DNA of 11,914 nucleotides from Planctomycetota bacterium (GTDB taxonomy: Bacteria > Planctomycetota > Planctomycetia > Planctomycetales > Planctomycetaceae): NCBI GenBank assembly GCA_023429275.1, contig JAEYWB010000927.1:1-11914 (forward strand), given 5' to 3'. A program made the translations under genes and the position numbers. Positions within the stretch are counted from its first letter, which is position 1; every line of letters starts with the position of its first letter. Below the pieces are notes generated by a model. The model did not search any database. It was not told where the DNA came from and saw only the letters and a program-made list of their open reading frames with translations. This document shows, one piece after another, positions 5,490-11,914 of the stretch.

Positions 5490-8189
5490 TCATCTCATCG
5501 TTGCGGCCAGCCCCTTCAATGCCCTCCTGGCGGCATCGACGGACATGACCATTCGGAATCCGACGCTGGAGGTCTGCTTCAAGGAATCCAATCTCGGACG
5601 ACTGGCCGCACGGCACGATTCGGCCGACGCTCCCCATCCCCCACCCTTGTAGACCCGCTCGGGCAATGCCCCCTCTGGTCCCCAGGGGTTGATTGCCGGC
5701 TGGTCACGGAATCGTTCGTAGTAGAAAAGCTCCCACGAATCCTGCGTCCATTCCCAGACATTTCCGTGGATATCGAGCAGCCCGAAGGGATTGGCTTTCA
5801 ATTCGCCGACAGCATGCGTCCTGCTGCTTGCGGTCTCGACGTGCCAGCCATATTCCGGTAACTGCTCCCGAAGATCACCAAAGCCGTATGCGCCCGTCTC
5901 CCCGGCCCGACAGGCAAACTCCCATTCGGCTTCCGTTGGCAGGCGATAAACGAACTCCGCGTCGGCAGGGTTCCGGCCAGGGGCTGCCTCTGCCACCTGG
6001 TTCGGCAGTTCCAGCTCACCAAGGCTTCTCGCGAACACGACAACATCCTCGCAGGAGACGGACTCCACCGGGAACTGGGCCGTATCCATCCCGGCGACCA
6101 GCTCTTTCCCTATCCCTTCTGCAGAAAAGTGCGACGGGTTTCTTCCCATGACTCGCTGATACTGCGACTGCGTGACTTCCGTGCTCCCCAGGTAGATCGG
6201 ACGGGTCAGTACCACCTTGTGCTTCGGGACCTGGCTCTGGACCGTTTCGAGATACCTGCCGCTCGCTCCCTGGATGAACTGCTCGATCTCTTCCGGCGTG
6301 CTCCCCATCTGGAACTCGCCCGGCGGGATGAGGCGGAACGTCATGCCGATCGAGTTGGTGTACTGGACCGGGACATTGAGGTAGTCCGCCCAGTCTTCCT
6401 GGTATGCCTTCGCCTGCGCGGCATCGAACGGCGCAATGGCGGGTTTCGGAGCCGCGGCCTGCTTGTCGGGCGGGGCGGGGGACGGAACGCTTCGCGCTGA
6501 GGGCTGGGCTTCAGCAACCGGCTTTCCTGCATCGCTCTGACCCGACATGCGGACGACAGCCGAGTTGTCGACATCCCTCGTCGTGCCCGATTCCTCCCTG
6601 TTCTTGACCGTGATCATGATCAAGCCAATCAACGGAACGGCGGCAATGCCCGCGACCGTCGCGAGCCAGGTTCGTCGACTCCGTGACGACGCACCGCCAG
6701 GAGGGGATCTCGTTCCGGGAGGAGTTTTCATCGGCTGGGAGGGAGAAGTGAGGCCCGCAATCGGAAGTTGCGGTGTTTGCTCATCTGGCCTTGTCGGCAC
6801 ACCGGCCGTCGCGACGGACGACCTCGCCTTGATGACGTCAACGAGCGCCGTTGCCAATTCGTCGGCCGATGCAAATCGCGCGGCGGGGTCTTTCGCCAGC
6901 AGTCGCAGGTAAATCGCTTCGAGCTCTGGGGGGATGTCGTGACCATGAAGCAAAGCCGCATCGGGCGCCGCCTTCGCCGGCCCCGTCTTCCGGGCACGGG
7001 TCATCAGCTCGGCGCGGACTGCAGAAAGTGACGGTGGGGCATGTTCGGAGTGCCCCAGCATCTTCTTGAGCAGCGTCGGATGCTTCTCATCGGCGAACGG
7101 AGCCCGGCCGGTGAGCAGGAAGAACAGCGTGCAGCCCAAGGCGTACAGGTCGCTCGCCGGTCCGACGTTGTGCGTATCCTCCCATTGCTCGGGAGCCATA
7201 TAGTCGGGCGTGCCGAGAATCTGCCCGGTGCCGGTCAGCCCGGCTCCCGCGTCCGTCGCCAGCCCTTCCCCTTGCAGCCGCGCCAGACCCAGGTCGAGAA
7301 CCTTGACCTTGCCGTCCTTCGTCAGGAACAGGTTCGACGGCTTGATGTCGCGGTGAACAAGTCCGTTCTTGTGAGCGTACGCCAGTCCCACCGCCGCCTG
7401 CCGCACCATCTCGCAGGCGTCCCGCACGGTCCGGGCCCCTTTCGATTGGACGAGTTCCCCGAAGTCCGTCCCCTCGACGTACTCCATCACCAGGTAGTGC
7501 GTCCCTTCGATCTCCCCCGCATCCATCGCCCGCACGATCACAGGGTGATCGAGTTTCCCCACCGCTTCCATCTCCCGCTCGAACCGGGCCACCAGCGTGG
7601 CGTCGCGGAGCAGACGGGCCGAGAGCACCTTGAGGGCGACCCACTTCTTGAGGCGGGTGTGGTAGGCCTTCCAGACCGCCCCCATCCCCCCTTCGCCCAG
7701 CTTTTTGTCGAGCCGGTAGACGCCCAGCATGGCCCCCTCTTTCGGGTGCAGGACGAGCGTGTGGGACTTTTCGTCCGACGGCAACAGTGCGGCCGCGGCG
7801 CCAGTCATCGTGGTGGACTCGGTGACGGCCCCGGACAACAGGGTCGGCAAGCCTGCCAGGTCAGCCAGACGTTGACCTTCAGGATCGACCGTTTCCTGCC
7901 GGATTGAGACCGAATCGCGACCTGCCGTCCCTGCGACCTGCCGTGAACCGTCCGAGTGCCGGGCGGTCAGATCTTGAGCCTCGCGTTCGTCCGCGGCGGA
8001 CCTGGCGATCTCATTGCCCCCTGGCGGGAACTCCAGCAGGGGGGCGGTCGCTTGAACGCTGCGAGAGCGGACACCGCAGGCCTCGCAGCTCATCAGGTGC
8101 GATTCGCACTCGCGGACTTCTCCATCCGACAGCTCACCCCGATGGAGCGCCTTCAGGAGGTCGTCAGACAGGCAACCGGAAACGTTCAT
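5490..8189 (-). CDS. Transmembrane Ser/Thr protein kinase fused to an FGE/sulfatase-modifying-factor domain
   Basis: The protein has 899 residues from ATG 8189. A short Cys/His leader (C28, H31, C35, C38) resembles an anti-sigma zinc finger. The Hanks kinase domain (about 158-453) has P-loop GEGGMGAV (165-172), Lys187 in VALK, HRDIKPSN (279-286), DLG in place of DFG (D299) and APE (332-334), so it should be active. A Pro/Ser-rich linker leads to one membrane helix (about 508-528), then another linker. The FGE/C-lectin-like domain (about 611-885) carries PPGEFQMGS, RLPTEAEWEFACRAG, GNVWEWT and GFRMV. True FGE uses two active-site cysteines; here KGGGWGASAESC has only one at the expected region, so this part probably binds a ligand rather than oxidising sulfatases. 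The frame is open to 8369, but that extension reads through inverted repeats and looks non-coding. Even at 8189 no strong ribosome-binding site is seen. The kinase is cytosolic and the FGE fold lies outside, suggesting signal transduction. Confidence 0.92.
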   Translation of the reverse strand: MNVSGCLSDDLLKALHRGELSDGEVRECESHLMSCEACGVRSRSVQATAPLLEFPPGGNEIARSAADEREAQDLTARHSDGSRQVAGTAGRDSVSIRQETVDPEGQRLADLAGLPTLLSGAVTESTTMTGAAAALLPSDEKSHTLVLHPKEGAMLGVYRLDKKLGEGGMGAVWKAYHTRLKKWVALKVLSARLLRDATLVARFEREMEAVGKLDHPVIVRAMDAGEIEGTHYLVMEYVEGTDFGELVQSKGARTVRDACEMVRQAAVGLAYAHKNGLVHRDIKPSNLFLTKDGKVKVLDLGLARLQGEGLATDAGAGLTGTGQILGTPDYMAPEQWEDTHNVGPASDLYALGCTLFFLLTGRAPFADEKHPTLLKKMLGHSEHAPPSLSAVRAELMTRARKTGPAKAAPDAALLHGHDIPPELEAIYLRLLAKDPAARFASADELATALVDVIKARSSVATAGVPTRPDEQTPQLPIAGLTSPSQPMKTPPGTRSPPGGASSRSRRTWLATVAGIAAVPLIGLIMITVKNREESGTTRDVDNSAVVRMSGQSDAGKPVAEAQPSARSVPSPAPPDKQAAAPKPAIAPFDAAQAKAYQEDWADYLNVPVQYTNSIGMTFRLIPPGEFQMGSTPEEIEQFIQGASGRYLETVQSQVPKHKVVLTRPIYLGSTEVTQSQYQRVMGRNPSHFSAEGIGKELVAGMDTAQFPVESVSCEDVVVFARSLGELELPNQVAEAAPGRNPADAEFVYRLPTEAEWEFACRAGETGAYGFGDLREQLPEYGWHVETASSRTHAVGELKANPFGLLDIHGNVWEWTQDSWELFYYERFRDQPAINPWGPEGALPERVYKGGGWGASAESCRAASRPRLDSLKQTSSVGFRMVMSVDAARRALKGLAATMR

Positions 8190-8281
8190 CGGGACGAGTC
8201 TTTCATGAGGGGAAGCTCCATCGCATTGTGACCTACGGGCCGAAACCTGACAGGGATCATTCGCGATTTCAGAAACTCCCC

Positions 8282-8349
8282 GCCACGGGTGGCACTGTCG
8301 GTCGGGGTCACTCTTGTGGGCCACTGGCTCTGCCGGCTCTGCCAGTGCC
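8282..8349. repeat. Nested inverted repeats (GCCAC/GTGGC and CACTGGC/GCCAGTG)
   Basis: GCCAC-GG-GTGGC lies at 8282-8293. CACTGGC (8322-8328) pairs with GCCAGTG (8341-8347) across 12 bases. GGCACTG (8291-8297) can instead pair with CAGTGCC (8343-8349). A related ACTGGCACTGGC occurs near 8482-8493. Such blocks resemble dispersed intergenic repeats of planctomycete genomes; that is a recollection, not a search result. Confidence 0.55.
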
Positions 8350-8369
8350 GTTCGATGATGCATGACCAA

Positions 8370-8431
8370 AAGAGATCATCGGGAGACCTGAGAGCATTCA
8401 TCAAGTGATCTCCGGCATAGTCTGATCTCTT
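8370..8431. promoter_or_regulatory. AAGAGATCA inverted repeat with an alternative pairing partner
   Basis: AAGAGATCA (8370-8378) is perfectly complementary to TGATCTCTT (8423-8431) with a 44-base loop. A nearer TGATCTC (8406-8412) can pair with 8372-8378 instead. Mutually exclusive stems or repeated operator half-sites are possible in this divergent promoter region. Confidence 0.35.
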
Positions 8432-8621
8432 CAAGGCTCTCGGACGTTCCTCGGGGACGACTCCCCTCAATCGCTCGCTTACTGGCACTGGCAAAGCCCA
8501 TGAGGATCTTGGAATCCGCCTTGACCAGCGGCGTTTGACAGGGTCAGACTCCGGACGTGGCAGGAGCCGGAGCGATCCTGATCTCGCCAACCGATCCTCT
8601 TGGCATGTCAGCGGGGAAGCG

Positions 8622-9092
8622 ATGAATGCGAAGCAGAAGAACAGTCTCCTGGTGGCCGCCATTGTGTCGGGGCTGCTCTCGCTTCCAATGACCTGGTTGA
8701 CGATCCGGAACGCCCAGGTCTCCGGCGGGTTCGGCGACCTGTTCGCCCCGTTTGGAGGGATGTCGATCAACGTGACCGCCCTCAGCGGCAGTATCACTCT
8801 GCTGGTGAAAGTGCCGATCTGGTTCGTGGTCTGCGTCTCGATCGCGGCGAGCGCCGTCCAGTTGATGCGGGGATCCGACGCGTTCGCCATCCCGAAATTC
8901 GTCGAGTGGGGGCTGGCAGTTCTGGGCGTGGTCTGGACAACGATTCCCCTGCTCCTGGCGCTCGGCGGGGGCAACGCCACGCTAGCCATGGGCTGGATCC
9001 TCGGCCTGTTCTGCGCGGTCGTCCCGCTCCTCTGCCTGATCGTGCCGACCCAGCCAGGGCCAGCGTCCCGGCCTGGAGCCAGTTCGCCGTAA
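8622..9092 (+). CDS. Hypothetical four-helix membrane protein
   Basis: The product is 156 residues with four hydrophobic helices at about 8-27, 63-82, 95-114 and 121-141. A Gly/Phe-rich loop (34-48) follows helix 1 and a short Pro/Ser tail ends the protein. The frame is open back to 8535, but the ATG at 8622 is preferred: GGGGAA lies five to ten bases upstream, the extension is Arg/Ser-rich, and MNAKQKN followed directly by a helix is a normal inner-membrane start. No family or motif is recognised. It diverges from the kinase gene and lies about 250 bp before the helicase gene on the same strand, so shared regulation with either is possible but not shown. Confidence 0.75.
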   Translation: MNAKQKNSLLVAAIVSGLLSLPMTWLTIRNAQVSGGFGDLFAPFGGMSINVTALSGSITLLVKVPIWFVVCVSIAASAVQLMRGSDAFAIPKFVEWGLAVLGVVWTTIPLLLALGGGNATLAMGWILGLFCAVVPLLCLIVPTQPGPASRPGASSP

Positions 9093-9188
9093 GAACGACG
9101 GGCTGCTCACAGAACGCCCTGCCGAACCGATGGCACGCCGGACGATTTGCCCCGGCATCTACATGCAGCCAGATAGCGCGGATGTCAA

Positions 9189-9208
9189 CGCACCACAAAC
9201 AGGGTGCG
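9189..9208. terminator. Weak stem-loop downstream of the four-helix membrane protein
   Basis: CGCACC (9189-9194) pairs with GGTGCG (9203-9208) around an 8-base loop, 97 bp after the stop codon at 9092. No T-run follows, so it may be only a structural element. Nothing else of note is visible between 9093 and 9340. Confidence 0.2.
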
Positions 9209-9340
9209 ACGTCGGATCGATGCACTGGCCTGTGCCTGAATAGCAATGTGGTCTGGTGGGGCGGGAGGATGATGGAATTGTCGCCTGGGCCGCGCTATCG
9301 TACGGCCGAACTTGCTTCAACAATTGAAGAGGACGTCGGC

Positions 9341-11914
9341 ATGGCGACTGCGCCCGGTGCTTCCCGGAAGGCTCTTTCATTCCGAGATCGATTGAGCCGG
9401 CTGACGTATCACCAGGCTTGCCAGATGCTCGGCGAGAACGGGGGCAAGCTTCTCGCGAGCGGGGCGAGGGATTTCTCGGTCGACCCGGAAGAGGACGTCT
9501 ATCTCGGCGGAGACCTTTTCCGCGTTCGTGTGCCGGACTCCGCGGGGAACGGGGCGGTCGTTGTCGTGACGCAAGTCAGCGGACGCAACAGGACGCTGCA
9601 CCTCAAGTGCGATCAGTGCGAGGTTCCATGCACCCACGCCGGGGCCGCGCTGCGGACGCTCCTCGATCACAAACTCGCTCTGGGTCTCTCCACGGTTCCC
9701 GACGAGTCGGTCCCCCTCGAACTGCTGACGCGGGAAGAACTGCTCGCGCGGGCCTTCGAAGACCGCCGCATCCGCTCGGCGGAAGAGAAGATGGCGTTCC
9801 GCTCCGTCGACCCCTCCGTTCCATGGACCGACTACATCCTCACCAGCCGCCACTCCGGCAAGACCTACCGCGTCGCCCTGCACGGCGCCGAGCCGGGGCA
9901 GTCGTACTGCTCCTGTCCCGACTTTCGCACCAATCGCCTCGGGACCTGCAAGCACCTGCTTCATGTCCTGAACAAGATTCAGAAGAAGTTTGACAGGAAA
10001 GCGCTGGCGAAGCCGTTCGTTCAGAAGCAGGTCGCGGTCTACCTCGACTATCACGATCCGCTCGGCCTGCGGTTTCTGCATCCGGCCGATGCGGCGGAAG
10101 ACGTCCTCAAGGTGGTCAAGCCGTTCGTCGAACGAACCCTGATCGACGCGGCTGACGCCATGAAGCGGCTCCGCAAGCTCGAACGCCTCGGGTATCCGGC
10201 GCTGGTCTATCCCGATGCCGAAGCGTGGATCGACCGGCAGCTCACGCAGCAGGGGCTGAGGGAGTTCGCCGAAGAGGTCCGCAGAAAGCCGGCCAGCCAC
10301 CCTCTCCGGAAGAGCCTCCTCAAGGTGACGCTCCTTCCGTACCAGATGGACGGCGTGGCGTTCGCCGTCGGCGCCGGGCGGGCGGTTCTGGCCGACGACA
10401 TGGGACTCGGCAAGACGATCCAGGGGATCGGCGTCGCGGAGCTGCTGGCGCAGAAGGCGGGAATCCGGCGGGTGCTGGTCATCTGCCCGGCGTCGCTCAA
10501 GAGCCAGTGGCGGGATGAGATCCACCGGTTCTGCGATCGTTCGGTGCAGCTCATCATCGGCCGCACCGAAGAGCGTGACGCGCAGTACAGCGGGGAGGCG
10601 TTCTTCACCGTCTGCAACTACGAGCAGGTGCTCCGCGACCTGGCTCGCGTCGAACAGGTTCCGTGGGATCTGATCATTCTCGACGAAGGTCAGCGGATCA
10701 AGAACTGGGAATCGAAGACCTCCCAGGTGATCCGCTCGCTCAAAAGCCCTTACGCCCTGGTGCTGAGCGGGACGCCGCTCGAGAACCGGCTCGACGAGCT
10801 TTACACCGTCTGCCAGTTCGTCGATGACCGTCTGCTCGGACCGTCGTTCGAGTTCTTTCATCGGCACCGCATGGTGGATGACCGCGGACGGGTGGAGGGG
10901 TATCGGCATCTCGACGAAGTCCGTGAAAAGCTCCGCCCGATCCTGCTCCGCCGCACACGCAAGGAGGTCATGACGCAGCTCCCCGAGCGGACGACGACGG
11001 TGGTCCGCATTCCGCCGACGCAGGAGCAGCTCGACCTGCACGCCGGATCGATGCGGATCGTCTCGCAGATCACCCGCAAGGCGTACCTGACCGAGATGGA
11101 CCTGCTGAAGCTGCGGCAGGCCCTGCTGATGTGCCGCCTGGCCGCCGACGCGTCGATCCTCGTCGACAAGGACAATCCCAACTACAGCACCAAGCTCGAC
11201 CGCCTCCGCGAACTGCTGTCCGAGCTGGCCGAGCAGCCGGACCGCAAGATCATCCTGTTCAGTGAATGGCGGAAGATGCTCGACCTGATCGAGCCGATCC
11301 TCGGCGAGATCGAGCTGCCGTTCGTGCGGCTCGACGGACATGTGCCGCAGAAGGACCGGGCTGCGATCGTGCGGCGGTTCCAGACCGACCCCGACTGCCG
11401 GGTCATCATCATGACCAACGCCGGCAGCACCGGCCTCAACCTGCAGGCGGCCAACACCGTCATCAATGTCGACCTGCCGTGGAACCCGGCCATCCTCGAA
11501 CAGCGTGTGGCCCGCGCCCACCGCATGGGCCAGAAGAATCCCGTTGACGTCTTCCTGCTGGTCACTGAGGATACGATCGAGGAGCGGCTGCTCGACACAC
11601 TGGCCATGAAGCAGGACCTCGCGATGGCGGCCCTCGACGCCGACTCCGAGGTCAACGAAGTCCAGCTCAAGAGCGGGATGGAAGAGCTCCGCCGCCGGCT
11701 CGAGCAGCTCGTCGGCGAACAGCCGGACGCTCCGGTCGACCGGTCGCAGCAGGACGCGGTCGTCTCCCAGACCCGGGAACTGACCGAACGCCGGGAGCGG
11801 GTCGCTGCGGCCGGAGGACAGCTCATCGGCGCCGCCCTCCAGATGATCGGTGAACTCGTCGCCCGCCCCGACCGCCCCGCCCCGGACACCACCCTCGTCA
11901 CCCAGATCCAGAGC
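9341..11914 (+). CDS. SWIM zinc-finger SNF2-family DEAD-like helicase (3' end missing)
   Basis: The frame is open from ATG 9341 to the window end, 858 codons without a stop. N-terminal zinc elements come first: CDQCEVPCTH (C90, C93, C97, H99), then a standard SWIM finger CSC...CKH (C190, C192, C203, H205). The SNF2 ATPase core follows: DDMGLGKT Walker A (352-359, K358), motif II DEGQ (448-451) followed by RIKNW, then LSGTPLENRLDELY. The C-terminal helicase half has FSEWRKML, LDGHVPQKDR, TNAGSTGLNLQ and motif VI QRVARAHRMGQ (721-731), then a Glu/Arg-rich tail. It should be an ATP-driven DNA translocase that remodels protein-DNA complexes. Motif II has Gly-Gln where many SNF2 proteins have Ala-His; the catalytic Asp-Glu is intact. 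AGAGG eight bases before ATG 9341 supports that start. An in-frame ATG at 9272 behind GGGAGG, spaced only 3 nt, is the alternative and would add 23 residues. Confidence 0.93.
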   Translation, partial: MATAPGASRKALSFRDRLSRLTYHQACQMLGENGGKLLASGARDFSVDPEEDVYLGGDLFRVRVPDSAGNGAVVVVTQVSGRNRTLHLKCDQCEVPCTHAGAALRTLLDHKLALGLSTVPDESVPLELLTREELLARAFEDRRIRSAEEKMAFRSVDPSVPWTDYILTSRHSGKTYRVALHGAEPGQSYCSCPDFRTNRLGTCKHLLHVLNKIQKKFDRKALAKPFVQKQVAVYLDYHDPLGLRFLHPADAAEDVLKVVKPFVERTLIDAADAMKRLRKLERLGYPALVYPDAEAWIDRQLTQQGLREFAEEVRRKPASHPLRKSLLKVTLLPYQMDGVAFAVGAGRAVLADDMGLGKTIQGIGVAELLAQKAGIRRVLVICPASLKSQWRDEIHRFCDRSVQLIIGRTEERDAQYSGEAFFTVCNYEQVLRDLARVEQVPWDLIILDEGQRIKNWESKTSQVIRSLKSPYALVLSGTPLENRLDELYTVCQFVDDRLLGPSFEFFHRHRMVDDRGRVEGYRHLDEVREKLRPILLRRTRKEVMTQLPERTTTVVRIPPTQEQLDLHAGSMRIVSQITRKAYLTEMDLLKLRQALLMCRLAADASILVDKDNPNYSTKLDRLRELLSELAEQPDRKIILFSEWRKMLDLIEPILGEIELPFVRLDGHVPQKDRAAIVRRFQTDPDCRVIIMTNAGSTGLNLQAANTVINVDLPWNPAILEQRVARAHRMGQKNPVDVFLLVTEDTIEERLLDTLAMKQDLAMAALDADSEVNEVQLKSGMEELRRRLEQLVGEQPDAPVDRSQQDAVVSQTRELTERRERVAAAGGQLIGAALQMIGELVARPDRPAPDTTLVTQIQS

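Larger units (their letters stand above)
8190..8621. other. Divergent intergenic region with several inverted repeats
   Basis: This 432-bp gap separates the minus-strand kinase from the plus-strand membrane protein and must hold both promoters. It contains the CACTGGC/GCCAGTG block (8282-8349) and the AAGAGATCA dyad (8370-8431). Minus-strand frames across it are open but read through the repeats and lack recognisable protein features. No -10/-35 pair is called. Confidence 0.6.

Noticed and set aside
8190..8369. Sixty-residue N-terminal extension of the kinase from 8369
   Set aside because: The extension is translated from inverted-repeat sequence, is rich in His, Arg, Cys and Pro with no structure, and the Cys/His leader typical of these kinases begins just after ATG 8189.
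8186..8989. 267-codon minus-strand frame across the divergent region
   Set aside because: It crosses intergenic repeats and then mirrors a four-helix membrane protein whose plus-strand frame has a ribosome-binding site and clear hydrophobic helices.
9377..11521. 714-codon minus-strand reading frame as a gene
   Set aside because: It lies opposite a clear SNF2 helicase with all motifs on the plus strand. Its Arg/Glu/Leu/Val-rich product has no domain order and is the expected mirror of GC-rich codons.

Overview
The window most likely comes from a planctomycete chromosome. The GC content is high. The longest complete gene fuses a cytosolic Hanks-type Ser/Thr kinase to an extracytoplasmic formylglycine-generating-enzyme (FGE/sulfatase-modifying) fold, behind a short Cys/His zinc-binding leader, an arrangement common in that phylum. 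A SWIM/SNF2 helicase of a style also common there lies at the right end. This is inferred from gene content only; there is no rRNA or other marker gene.

Layout. Positions 1-170 carry three copies of a 17-22 bp repeat about 45 bp apart, cut by the window edge. Positions 348-616 hold the frameshifted last ~85 codons of an autotransporter-type beta-barrel. A leaderless metzincin-type zinc protease (645-1589, minus) faces it tail to tail. Positions 1590-2558 are poor in convincing genes and hold one weak, possibly degraded minus-strand reading frame. A minus-strand cluster follows: a three-helix membrane protein (3892-4239), a CaCA-family cation/Ca2+ exchanger (2849-3865) and a zinc-ribbon single-helix protein (2559-2750).

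Positions 4240-4951 are a scarred intergenic zone. They contain an intrinsic terminator on the minus strand, a 15-codon tail resembling the C-terminus of DnaK, a compact palindromic element built from GGGTCAGGAC units, and a promoter-side palindrome. Then comes a visibly AT-richer plus-strand gene (4952-5392) that resembles immunity proteins of polymorphic toxin systems. It is bracketed by a perfect 13-bp inverted repeat, one arm of which lies inside the palindromic element. I read this zone as a small acquired cassette that displaced or broke off the 3' end of a chaperone gene.

The kinase-FGE gene (5490-8189, minus) diverges from a four-helix membrane protein (8622-9092, plus). The gap between them is full of inverted repeats. 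The SNF2 helicase gene (9341 to window end, plus) is incomplete at its 3' end.

I see no complete novel multi-gene system. The parts most worth following up are the inverted-repeat-bracketed immunity-like gene next to the chaperone-tail scar, the leaderless metzincin, and the repeat block at the left edge.
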